Below are positions 1 to 6,505 of a DNA stretch of 31,661 nt, in pieces. The stretch lies in contig CAZIGG010000029.1 in assembly GCA_964538575.1 (NCBI GenBank), positions 1 through 31,661 of the forward strand, in the 5' to 3' direction. Made by a program: the position numbers and the translations under genes. Positions within the stretch are counted from its first letter, which is position 1. Each line of letters begins with the position of its first letter. Under the pieces are notes generated by a model, which made no database searches, was not told the origin of the DNA, and saw only the letters and a program-made list of their open reading frames with translations. The stretch is from UBA2336 sp964538575. GTDB lineage: Bacteria > Bacteroidota > Bacteroidia > Cytophagales > Cyclobacteriaceae.

Positions 1-169
1 TGTAGTACGCTTCCAGCTTTGCCGGAGTGATTGAATCCTGCTCAAATACTTTCTGGTAAATGATCTCCTGGTCAACAAGTTTAAAATTTCCGTATGCAGT
101 AGTTTGGGCCGAAGCTATATTCAGACTGACACATACAATAGCAAAAAATGATGTTAACGTCTTAATCAT
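1..169 (-). CDS. Secreted protein, N-terminal fragment (unknown function)
   Basis: Reading leftwards from an ATG at 169, an open frame of 56 codons runs off the window edge without a stop. It begins with a clear signal peptide (MIKTLTSFFAIVCVSLNIASA, cleavage probably before QTTAYG), followed by a short mature part containing NFKLVDQEIIYQKVF. A perfect TATCTTTG promoter element lies about 20 bases upstream of the start, which supports this being a real gene start. I do not recognise the family with confidence; only 35 or so mature residues are visible. The product is predicted to be exported to the periplasm or outer membrane. It is divergent from the thioredoxin-like gene on the other strand. 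Confidence 0.75.
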   Translation of the reverse strand, partial: MIKTLTSFFAIVCVSLNIASAQTTAYGNFKLVDQEIIYQKVFEQDSITPAKLEAYY

Positions 170-188
170 AAGTATTGGAGTTGAATCT

Positions 189-196
189 CAAAGATA
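189..196 (-). promoter_or_regulatory. Promoter -7 element of the secreted-protein gene
   Basis: On the minus strand this reads TATCTTTG, an exact match to the Bacteroidota -7 consensus TAnnTTTG. It lies 19 bases upstream of the ATG at 169. The matching -33 box is not clear: a TTTAC lies only about 15 bases further upstream. Confidence 0.5.
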
Positions 197-267
197 TGGT
201 TTATCGTGAAGTAAAGTATCAGAAAAACGCTTATTTCAGAGGTTTATGTTTCCTTTGAGCGAAAAAA

Positions 268-1347
268 ATGACACGTTGTCTGTATAGTAATGGTAAGGCA
301 GGAATCATTGCAAAGATTTTTAATACATTGTACCAAACCCCAAATCCTGTGGACATTAAAATCCCGTATTTTAAAATGCTTCTCTTTGTATTGATGCTGA
401 TGCATTGCAGTCAAGCAAGTGCTTTTACATTAATCATAAGAGGTGATGCTAAGGTTAAAAACCTGGTATTTCTACAACAAATAAACTCTTTTCCACTTGA
501 TCTGGTAGCAGGAACCAATGAGATCGAATTAGACAGCTATCCAAATGCTTTTTACATGATGCTTAAATCTCCGCTTAAATCTTCAGCAAAATGGAAATAT
601 CTTCCAATGATCTGGGTTCCATCGGATACCAGCTTAATTGAAATAACGATTGACGCCAATTACAATTTTGAATTCTCCGGGAAAGATGAATATCAGATTG
701 AGCTTGATAAGATTTTTGAATCAAGTAACAAATTCAGTCTTTTTCCCTACGAACCAGGTATGGATAGGCCACTTGAACCGATTCTGGTGTTAGAAGCAAA
801 ATCAATTCTACAGAATTTAAAAAATTATACTGAGCGAACAGTTCTTGTGAATCTTCTTGAACTCAGTAAGGTGCGGAATATTGATAACTGGTCAACTCAA
901 GTTATTTCAACCTACATTCAAAGACCTTCTGATGACATTTATTCTGCTGGCAAATTGAAAAGAATTTTTGGACTCGACAGCCAAGAAAATTTCGTTGAAG
1001 TTAGTCTGGATACAAAAAAATTCTTATTGGTTCATGTGTCCGGTAGTTGGTGCGGACCGTGCGTGAAAGGAATACCTGACCTGAGAAAATCTTACGATGA
1101 ACTTAATGCTAAGCTTGAGTTTGTGTCCTTGTGGAATGATCCGAGACTGGAAACATTCATATATCTCCACCAGGAGAAAAAGCAGCAAATAGTATGGTCA
1201 AACATCTGGGATCGGTACGGTTTGATGGCAAATGCCTTACAGGTGAATAGCTATCCGACTTACATATTGTTTGACCAAAACGGTATGGAAGTAAAGCGAT
1301 GGGAGGGGAAACTTCCCGGCAATCTGGAAGATATCTTGCGTAACTAA
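268..1347 (+). CDS. Exported TlpA-like thioredoxin-fold protein
   Basis: The C-terminal third is a thioredoxin fold with the redox motif WCGPC at residues 261-265 (SGSWCGPCVKG) and the cis-proline segment NSYPTYILF near residue 330. The first 250 residues resemble the variable N-terminal domain that many Bacteroidota TlpA-like proteins carry. A hydrophobic stretch, LLFVLMLMHCSQASA, begins right after an internal Met at residue 37 (base 376) and looks like a signal peptide, so 376 is a better start than 268. Because the cysteine there follows His, it is a poor lipobox and I favour signal peptidase I cleavage after ASA. The likely role is a periplasmic thiol reductant or disulfide exchange protein; the partner is unknown. 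It is convergent with the thioesterase gene. Confidence 0.85.
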   Translation: MTRCLYSNGKAGIIAKIFNTLYQTPNPVDIKIPYFKMLLFVLMLMHCSQASAFTLIIRGDAKVKNLVFLQQINSFPLDLVAGTNEIELDSYPNAFYMMLKSPLKSSAKWKYLPMIWVPSDTSLIEITIDANYNFEFSGKDEYQIELDKIFESSNKFSLFPYEPGMDRPLEPILVLEAKSILQNLKNYTERTVLVNLLELSKVRNIDNWSTQVISTYIQRPSDDIYSAGKLKRIFGLDSQENFVEVSLDTKKFLLVHVSGSWCGPCVKGIPDLRKSYDELNAKLEFVSLWNDPRLETFIYLHQEKKQQIVWSNIWDRYGLMANALQVNSYPTYILFDQNGMEVKRWEGKLPGNLEDILRN

Positions 1348-1362
1348 TTACGATTGCTCAAC

Positions 1363-1755
1363 TCATTTAAAGATTGACGTGATATCGGCATCAATCCGCT
1401 TTGGCCTTTTTGTAACAGCGTCAAGCAGGCACCAGGTTGTCACTGCTTCGGCAAACACAATTCCGGTTTCTGCATGGCTCAGCTTAACATGACGCACTGA
1501 CCGTACGCCCTCACATGAGCTTACCCACGTTTCAGCGTTAACAGAATCGCCAAGCTTTGCCGAAGTTTTATAATCGATCTCATGCCGGAGAACTACCCAC
1601 GCATATTTCCTTTTCAATTCGTCAAGGGCAAGTGCATCCCAATGTGCGGCAGCGGCATCCTGTACCCAACGGAGATAAACCACATTGTTTACGTGATTCA
1701 TTTCGTCAATATCCGCGGGTGTTATGGTAATGGTATGCGTGAAGATCATATTCAT
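1363..1755 (-). CDS. Acyl-CoA thioesterase, 4HBT hotdog family
   Basis: This 130-residue protein has the typical length and pattern of single-hotdog thioesterases of the 4-hydroxybenzoyl-CoA/YbgC type: an N-terminal strand, then the DEMNHVNNVVYLRW segment near residue 17 that carries the catalytic Asp/His region and the hotdog helix. It is expected to hydrolyse acyl-CoA thioesters in the cytoplasm; the substrate cannot be read from sequence. There is a second Met two residues in, so the start could be 1749. It is convergent with the thioredoxin-like gene, with 15 bases between stop codons, and divergent from the sigma factor. Confidence 0.85.
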   Translation of the reverse strand: MNMIFTHTITITPADIDEMNHVNNVVYLRWVQDAAAAHWDALALDELKRKYAWVVLRHEIDYKTSAKLGDSVNAETWVSSCEGVRSVRHVKLSHAETGIVFAEAVTTWCLLDAVTKRPKRIDADITSIFK

Positions 1756-1828
1756 TCCTTTGAGCTAATATGCCTTTAAATAACCCTTTACAAACCTTTA
1801 AAATTGCGATTTTTCATGAAATAAATGG

Positions 1829-1845
1829 TACCTTTGTACCTTATG
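1829..1845 (+). promoter_or_regulatory. Promoter of the sigma-factor gene, nearly leaderless
   Basis: TACCTTTG at 1829-1836 matches the TAnnTTTG -7 consensus exactly, with a TTG at 1804-1806 as a possible -33 box (22-base spacer, somewhat long). The ATG at 1843 follows only 6 bases after the -7 element, so transcription would start at or next to the start codon. The upstream ATG at 1825 would lie inside or before the promoter and could not be used. A perfect inverted repeat GGTAC-N4-GTACC (1828-1840) covers the -7 element. Confidence 0.55.
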
Positions 1846-2457
1846 AATCAGGCTCAGGCGATCGCCCTTTACCATCCCTTGCTCCACACCGTGGCGTATA
1901 ACATTTTGCGCTGCAAGCAGGATGCGGAAGACATCGTACAGGATACGTTTGTCAAGTGGTTAAGCATCGATCAGACGAAGATTCAGAACACAAAAGCATA
2001 CCTGATAACTTCCGTTATTAACAACTGCAAGAATCACCTTAACACCCTTCGCAAAAAGAAGGAGGAATATTGGGATTCCGGCAAGCTTTCCCAGCTTATC
2101 GTCAAGTTTAAGGAAACAGATTTCAGGCATTTGGATATGGAAGCTGAGCTTTCTGCCGCTTTTAAAGTTTTACAGTCCAAGCTTGAGCCGTTAGAACGTG
2201 CTGCGTATCTGCTGAAGGAAGTATTTGATTTCGATTACGAGGCTATTCAAAAAGTGCTTGATAAAAAGGCCGATCATTGCCGTCAGTTACTAAGCCGGGC
2301 TAAGAAAAAACTTAGCGATTCTACAGCAAAAATTCATTTCGAGCTACCGGACAATCATCTGCTGGAAAGCTTCAAAAAAGCGTGTTCCGCAAGCCCTTCA
2401 ATCTTCATCCAGGACCTTAAAAACGACATTTCTGAGTCAGAGGTGAAGAAATCATAA
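1843..2457 (+). CDS. ECF-family RNA polymerase sigma factor (SigJ/ECF41-like, short C-terminus)
   Basis: Region 2 is visible near the N-terminus (LYHPLLHTVAYNILRCKQ then DAEDIVQDTFVKW) and region 4 later (LERAAYLLKEVFDFDYEAI and CRQLLSRAKKKL). The wording of region 4 resembles the SigJ/ECF41 group. Those proteins usually have a long SnoaL-like C-terminal domain that controls activity; here only about 40 residues follow region 4, so that domain is absent or replaced. No anti-sigma gene is adjacent. I chose the ATG at 1843 rather than the in-frame ATG at 1825 because a perfect -7 promoter element lies between them, giving a 204-residue protein beginning MNQAQAIALYH. The downstream desaturase, cold-shock and helicase genes are possible targets, but that is inference. 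Confidence 0.85.
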   Translation: MNQAQAIALYHPLLHTVAYNILRCKQDAEDIVQDTFVKWLSIDQTKIQNTKAYLITSVINNCKNHLNTLRKKKEEYWDSGKLSQLIVKFKETDFRHLDMEAELSAAFKVLQSKLEPLERAAYLLKEVFDFDYEAIQKVLDKKADHCRQLLSRAKKKLSDSTAKIHFELPDNHLLESFKKACSASPSIFIQDLKNDISESEVKKS

Positions 2458-2555
2458 AATTTTTACTGAATCCTGTCACAAACCCCGGACACATTTGTCT
2501 TACAGTTATTCAGCCCAAAAGTGGGTTGTGGTTGACCTAAACGATTTTAAGTTAC

Positions 2556-3332
2556 ATGGAAGTTATTTTGATCTTTTTTGCAGCGCACTGGTACTTATCG
2601 CTGTTCTTTCAAACCTTTTTCCTGCACCGGTATGCTTCTCACAAGGCATTTACCATGAGCAAGCGCACGGAGAAAGTGTTTTACGTTTTAACCTGGATAT
2701 TTCAGGGCTCTAATTATTTAAGCCCCTACGGCTATGGTGTTATGCACCGCATGCACCATGCATTTGCCGATACTGAAAACGACCCGCATTCTCCCAAATA
2801 CGATGAGACGATCTGGAACATGATGTGGAAAACCAAAACCATTTATTCCGATATCGCTAACGGAAGGATGCTCGTGGACGAGCGTTTTACAGAAGGCGTG
2901 CCGAACTGGACTGCCTTCGATAAGTTTGCGCGTTCATGGCCGTCACGGATTTTCTGGGGTGCCATTTATGTGTCGGTGTACGCTGTATTTGCAACGCATT
3001 GGTGGTTATGGCTGTTGTTGCCGTTGCAGTTCCTGATGAGCCCGATCCACGGAGCGATCATTAACTGGTTTGCCCACAAGTATGGCTACCGCAATTTTAC
3101 GGTAGGAGATACCTCAATGAATTTTCTTCCGGTTGATTTCCTGATGATGGGCGAGAGCTACCACAACAATCACCATAAATATGGCAACCGTGCGAATTTT
3201 GGCGGTATCCGCTGGCATGAGATTGACCCGACCTATCAGGTGATCCGCCTGCTGGATAAACTCAAGATTGTGACCCTTGTGGAAAAAAACAAGGTACGCC
3301 TTCAGCGCGAGCGCCTGAAAAAGGCAGCGTAA
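2556..3332 (+). CDS. Membrane fatty-acid (acyl-CoA/acyl-lipid) desaturase
   Basis: All three histidine boxes that bind the di-iron centre are present: HRYASH at 24-29, HRMHH at 64-68 and HNNHH at 203-207, plus an additional conserved His in GIRWHEID near 220. Hydrophobic stretches at residues 3-23, about 42-60, 133-147 and 149-164 fit the membrane topology of delta-9-type desaturases. At 258 residues it is short but within the range of bacterial members. It should introduce a cis double bond into acyl chains using O2 and reduced electron carriers, raising membrane fluidity. It lies 98 bases after the sigma factor and 85 before the cold-shock gene, all on the same strand. No electron-donor gene is adjacent. 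Confidence 0.92.
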   Translation: MEVILIFFAAHWYLSLFFQTFFLHRYASHKAFTMSKRTEKVFYVLTWIFQGSNYLSPYGYGVMHRMHHAFADTENDPHSPKYDETIWNMMWKTKTIYSDIANGRMLVDERFTEGVPNWTAFDKFARSWPSRIFWGAIYVSVYAVFATHWWLWLLLPLQFLMSPIHGAIINWFAHKYGYRNFTVGDTSMNFLPVDFLMMGESYHNNHHKYGNRANFGGIRWHEIDPTYQVIRLLDKLKIVTLVEKNKVRLQRERLKKAA

Positions 3333-3350
3333 GCCCGTGTAAATAAGATA

Positions 3351-3417
3351 GTTGCTTAAATAATAATTCTGCGTATCTTTACCGAATTATTAAATCACAA
3401 TTATCACAATTATTACA
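3351..3417 (+). promoter_or_regulatory. Promoter and repeat-containing leader of the cold-shock gene
   Basis: GTTG at 3351-3354 and TATCTTTA at 3374-3381 are separated by 19 bases, matching the Bacteroidota -33/-7 layout with one mismatch. Transcription should begin near 3387, giving a leader of about 30 bases. That leader contains two exact tandem copies of TCACAATTA (3395-3403 and 3404-3412) and a third partial copy (TTACAAT) running into the ATG. It has almost no G and should be unstructured. Confidence 0.55.
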
Positions 3418-3609
3418 ATGGAAGGAACAGTAAAATTCTTTAACGAAGCCAAAGGTTTCGGTTTCGTAAAAGAGGCAGGCACAGAAAAAGAGTACTTTGT
3501 ACACGTTTCAGGTCTTGTTGACAAGATCCGCGAGAATGACAAGATCACATTCGAGCTTAAAGAAGGAAAAAAAGGATTAAACGCGGTTAACGTTCGCGTT
3601 GCCAGATAA
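3418..3609 (+). CDS. Cold-shock domain protein (CspA family)
   Basis: This 63-residue protein is a single cold-shock domain. The RNP1 motif KGFGFV is at 12-17 and RNP2 YFVHVS at 26-31, with the typical start MEGTVKFFNEAKGFGFV. Members bind single-stranded RNA or DNA and act as RNA chaperones that keep mRNA translatable, especially in the cold. It has its own promoter and a strong terminator, so it is probably a single-gene transcript. It sits between a desaturase and a DEAD-box helicase, both of which are common cold-response partners. Confidence 0.96.
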   Translation: MEGTVKFFNEAKGFGFVKEAGTEKEYFVHVSGLVDKIRENDKITFELKEGKKGLNAVNVRVAR

Positions 3610-3625
3610 TTCTCTTTGCATGCAT

Positions 3626-3657
3626 AAAAAGCCCTGACGATACCGTCAGGGCTTTTT
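3626..3657 (+). terminator. Intrinsic terminator after the cold-shock gene
   Basis: A perfect 14-bp stem (AAAAAGCCCTGACG at 3626-3639 pairing with CGTCAGGGCTTTTT at 3644-3657) closes the 4-base loop ATAC and ends in a T run. It starts 17 bases after the cold-shock stop codon and separates that gene from the helicase. Confidence 0.92.
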
Positions 3658-3680
3658 AGTTTCTCCTAAATCAACCCACC

Positions 3681-4922
3681 TTGTTATTTCAACAATTTAA
3701 TTTCGATGAGCGCCTGCTGGATGGATTGTCCTCCATGGGCTACACCAAGCCAACCCCCATACAGGAACAGGCTATCCCTATCATTCTTGAAAAGAAAGAT
3801 TTGATTGCCTGCGCGCAAACCGGCACGGGTAAAACCGCGGCTTATATTCTTCCGATCCTGAATAACATTATTCACGCGGAAACGCGTCACCTCAATACCT
3901 TGGTAATTGCGCCTACGCGTGAGCTTGCACAGCAGATCGATCAGCAGATTGAAGGCTTTGCCTATTTCCTGGGCGTTAGCTCCATACCGGTTTATGGCGG
4001 TGGCGATGGCGCAACCTGGGATGTGCAAAAGAGAGCCTTAGAAGAAGGGGCTGATATTGTTATCGCAACACCCGGAAGGCTGATTTCGCTGCTGGCAACA
4101 GGTGCTATCAAACTTGATCATCTTGAACACCTTGTATTGGATGAAGCTGACCGCATGCTCGACATGGGCTTTTATGATGATATTGTAAAGATCATCAACC
4201 AGCTTCCCAAGAACCGCCAGACCTTGCTGTTCTCGGCCACCATGCCGCCCCGCATCCGAACCTTAGCCGATAAGATTCTGCGTAACCCCCAAACGGTTAA
4301 CATTGCCATTTCAAAACCAGCAGAAGGTATTTTGCAGCAAGCGTACGTTGTTCATGAAACACAGAAGATTGAATTGCTTAAGCATATTGTAAAAACCGAT
4401 AATCATAAAAGCATTCTGATCTTTGCTTCAACCAAGGAAAATGTAAAGAAGCTTGATCAGACACTTCACCGCATTGGAATCAAAGCAAAAGCAATCCACT
4501 CGGATCTTGAGCAAGCAGAGCGCGAAAACATTTTACGTGAGTTCAAAAACAAGCAGCTCGCTATCCTGATCGGCACCGATGTGCTTTCGCGTGGGATTGA
4601 TGTTGACGGGATCGGGCTTGTAATCAATTACGATGTGCCGCCAGATCCGGAAGATTACATACACCGCATCGGAAGGACCGCACGAGCGGAAACTACGGGC
4701 ACAGCGATAACGTTTATCAACCAGCTTGACCAGCGTAAATTTTACAGCATAGAAAGCCTGATCGGAAAAGAAATTCCGAAAATCAAATTGCCTGAGGCGT
4801 TAGGCGAAGGGCCGGCTTACAGCCCGGAGCTAAACAAGAGTAAAGGCAAGAAGCGCTTTGGAAACAAACGCCCGGGCGGTCACAATAATAAAGGAAAATC
4901 AGGGCATCGCCCGAAGCACTAA
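3681..4922 (+). CDS. DEAD-box ATP-dependent RNA helicase (RhlE-like)
   Basis: All core motifs are present in order: Q motif with Gln28 (TPIQEQ), motif I AQTGTGKT at 45-52, PTRELA at 78-83, DEAD at 154-157, SAT at 185-187, SRGID at 303-307 and HRIGRTAR at 328-335. A short basic, glycine-rich tail follows (about residues 388-413), like RhlE-type helicases. It unwinds short RNA duplexes in ribosome assembly, mRNA turnover or cold adaptation. The start is TTG at 3681: an in-frame TAG at 3657-3659 rules out any upstream start, and the sequence MLFQQFNFDERLL fits the family N-terminus, whereas the next ATG (residue 19) would cut into the Q-motif region. It is convergent with the small gene on the minus strand, with 4 bases between them. 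Confidence 0.95.
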   Translation: MLFQQFNFDERLLDGLSSMGYTKPTPIQEQAIPIILEKKDLIACAQTGTGKTAAYILPILNNIIHAETRHLNTLVIAPTRELAQQIDQQIEGFAYFLGVSSIPVYGGGDGATWDVQKRALEEGADIVIATPGRLISLLATGAIKLDHLEHLVLDEADRMLDMGFYDDIVKIINQLPKNRQTLLFSATMPPRIRTLADKILRNPQTVNIAISKPAEGILQQAYVVHETQKIELLKHIVKTDNHKSILIFASTKENVKKLDQTLHRIGIKAKAIHSDLEQAERENILREFKNKQLAILIGTDVLSRGIDVDGIGLVINYDVPPDPEDYIHRIGRTARAETTGTAITFINQLDQRKFYSIESLIGKEIPKIKLPEALGEGPAYSPELNKSKGKKRFGNKRPGGHNNKGKSGHRPKH

Positions 4923-4926
4923 AGCA

Positions 4927-5286
4927 TTAAGCGCTGTGCTTGTAATGCTGATGATTGGGATGAGTTTCATCCCAATGACTCATTTGCCGGATAAGTGCCT
5001 GTTCCTGGGGTGTAAAGCTGTCATGATAGCTGATTTGCTGCTCCTGAAACTCATGAAGGCTTTCCAAGCTGCTGAAAAAGCGCAATCTGTATTTGAAAAC
5101 GATTTCGCTCCCGATAGCCTTCTTGAAATCGCGCATATTGGTACGCTCATCCACCCAATAAAGTGCAACATTCTGCTCACCGGACACAGAACCGGGCATA
5201 AATCCAATGCTTGAATGCTCAAGTTGGTCTAAAACCTCCTGCTCAAATCCAGGTTTGCCATAAATATACAATGTGCCCCAGCCCAT
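4927..5286 (-). CDS. Hypothetical protein, 119 residues
   Basis: I do not recognise a named family. The protein is soluble, with no signal peptide or membrane segment. The N-terminal half (TLYIYGKPGFEQEVLDQLE, then ALYWVDERTNMRDFKKAIG) reads like an alternating strand/helix fold, and the C-terminal half (SSLESLHEFQEQQI then TPQEQALIRQMSHWDE) is helical and ends in a His-rich tail (HPNHQHYKH). I chose the minus strand because its sequence looks protein-like, while the overlapping plus-strand frames are rich in unlikely Ser/Ile/Met runs. It is convergent with the helicase gene and has no apparent room for a terminator between them. Confidence 0.7.
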   Translation of the reverse strand: MGWGTLYIYGKPGFEQEVLDQLEHSSIGFMPGSVSGEQNVALYWVDERTNMRDFKKAIGSEIVFKYRLRFFSSLESLHEFQEQQISYHDSFTPQEQALIRQMSHWDETHPNHQHYKHSA

Positions 5287-5537
5287 AGTTAATCTTTCTC
5301 CAGCCTTATAGCCGATTTTTATTTTGTGTTTGTGATGCGATGCAGAATAAACCCCGAGGGTTACGGTATTCTAAAAAATATTTTTTCAATACCGGCCTGC
5401 AATCAAAAAATCATCAACTACACCCTCTTACGGATAGACGCCAAAGAGGTTACAAAGTTACTACAATTGGCGCAGTAAATAAGTTGCAGGCTTATAATAA
5501 AAGTCTAATTTTATAAGACTTAGAACCTGAATCAGGA
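5287..5537. other. Intergenic region between divergent genes, with a long AT-rich hairpin
   Basis: This 251-base gap holds a hairpin at 5364-5394: CGGTATT pairs with AATACCG, and inside it an AAAAAATATTTTTT palindrome extends the stem after a small mismatch. It also holds the promoter of the nitronate monooxygenase-like gene at its right end. A 47-codon open frame (5335-5478, beginning MRCRINPEGYG and ending LLQLAQ) spans the hairpin; I cannot show it is expressed. Nothing else is evident. Confidence 0.5.
5483..5521 (+). promoter_or_regulatory. Promoter with overlapping inverted repeat, upstream of the NMO-like gene
   Basis: GTTG at 5483-5486 and TAATTTTA at 5506-5513 are 19 bases apart, matching the Bacteroidota -33/-7 layout with one mismatch in the -7 box. 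An inverted repeat AAGTCT-N9-AGACTT (5501-5506 and 5516-5521) lies directly over the -7 box, which suggests an operator where a repressor could block transcription. The ATG follows at 5538. Confidence 0.5.
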
Positions 5538-6500
5538 ATGAATACGACTACGCTGGACAATATGCTGGGCATTGATTATCCGATCCTTGTGGCCCCTATG
5601 TTCCTGATCTCAAATACAAAAATGGTAATCGCAGCATTGCAGAATGGCGTAACGGCTGCTTTCCCGGCTTTGAACTACCGGACGGATGCTGAACTTCGTG
5701 CAGCAATTGCCGAGATCAAGGCTGCATCTTCTGAACCTTTTGGAGTGAATCTGATCGTTAACAAATCAAACCTGAAGTATAAGGGTCAGCTTGATACGCT
5801 GGTGGAATTGAAAGTGGCTTTCATTATCACGTCATTAGGAAACCCGAAAGAAGTGATTGACAGGTGCAAGCCGCTTGGCATTAAAGTATTCTGCGATGTC
5901 ATCGATCTTGAATATGCAAAGAAGGTTGAGTTGCTTGGGGCTGATGCATTGATTGCGGTAAATAACAGGGCAGGGGGGCATGCCGGAAACACTTCTCCCG
6001 AACAGCTCGTTACGATGCTGAGGGCCAATTGCTCAATCCCTGTTATCTCTGCAGGCGGAGTTGCCACGGGCCAGGATGTTAAGCAGGCGATGGCCTGGGG
6101 TGCGGCCGGAGTTTCCGTGGGTACGATTTTCATTGCCTGTGATGAGGCCGATATTACTCCCGAATACAAGCAAGCGATGGTTGAGTATGGTGAAAAAGAC
6201 ATTGTGAGAACAACAAAGCTTTCAGGGTCTGCATTAACCGTTATTAATACTCCGTATGTTCAGCAGTTGGGTACAAAAGCCAACTGGCTTGAGTGGCTGC
6301 TTCACCGTAATAAGAAATTAAAAAAATACGTGAAAATGTTTTTAGCCTTCCGGGGGATGAAGGCAGTTGAGAAGGCTGCTTTCGGGGCAACTTATAAAAC
6401 AGTTTGGTGTGCAGGTCCGGCTATCGAGCATGTTAAGAGTATTCGTCCGATGGCGGAGATTGTCAGAACATTAACACGTGAATACGATCAGGCAAAGTAA
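5538..6500 (+). CDS. Nitronate monooxygenase-like flavoprotein (2-nitropropane dioxygenase family)
   Basis: This is an FMN-binding TIM-barrel protein of 320 residues. Family marks are PILVAPMF near 15-22, the GGHAG motif at 146-150 with the active-site His148, ISAGGVATG at 170-178 and GVSVGTIF at 191-198, the last two forming the phosphate/FMN site. The family includes nitronate monooxygenases, which oxidise nitroalkane anions, and many related enzymes of unproven substrate, so the activity is only a family-level call. The methyltransferase starts 5 bases after its stop codon, suggesting co-transcription with that gene and the glycosidase. Confidence 0.88.
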   Translation: MNTTTLDNMLGIDYPILVAPMFLISNTKMVIAALQNGVTAAFPALNYRTDAELRAAIAEIKAASSEPFGVNLIVNKSNLKYKGQLDTLVELKVAFIITSLGNPKEVIDRCKPLGIKVFCDVIDLEYAKKVELLGADALIAVNNRAGGHAGNTSPEQLVTMLRANCSIPVISAGGVATGQDVKQAMAWGAAGVSVGTIFIACDEADITPEYKQAMVEYGEKDIVRTTKLSGSALTVINTPYVQQLGTKANWLEWLLHRNKKLKKYVKMFLAFRGMKAVEKAAFGATYKTVWCAGPAIEHVKSIRPMAEIVRTLTREYDQAK

Positions 6501-6505
6501 AAGTC

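Noticed and set aside
1582..1779. Plus-strand frame inside the thioesterase gene
   Set aside because: It is the opposite-strand shadow of a clear hotdog thioesterase and has no recognisable protein features.
2495..2713. Plus-strand frame overlapping the start of the desaturase
   Set aside because: It is in another frame over the desaturase histidine-box region; the desaturase frame carries all conserved boxes.
4858..5214. Plus-strand frame of 118 residues opposite the small minus-strand gene
   Set aside because: The composition looks random and it overlaps the helicase C-terminus; the minus-strand frame reads much more like a real protein.
5335..5478. 47-codon frame in the gap between divergent genes
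   Set aside because: No recognisable features and a hairpin runs through it; without conservation data I cannot call it a gene.
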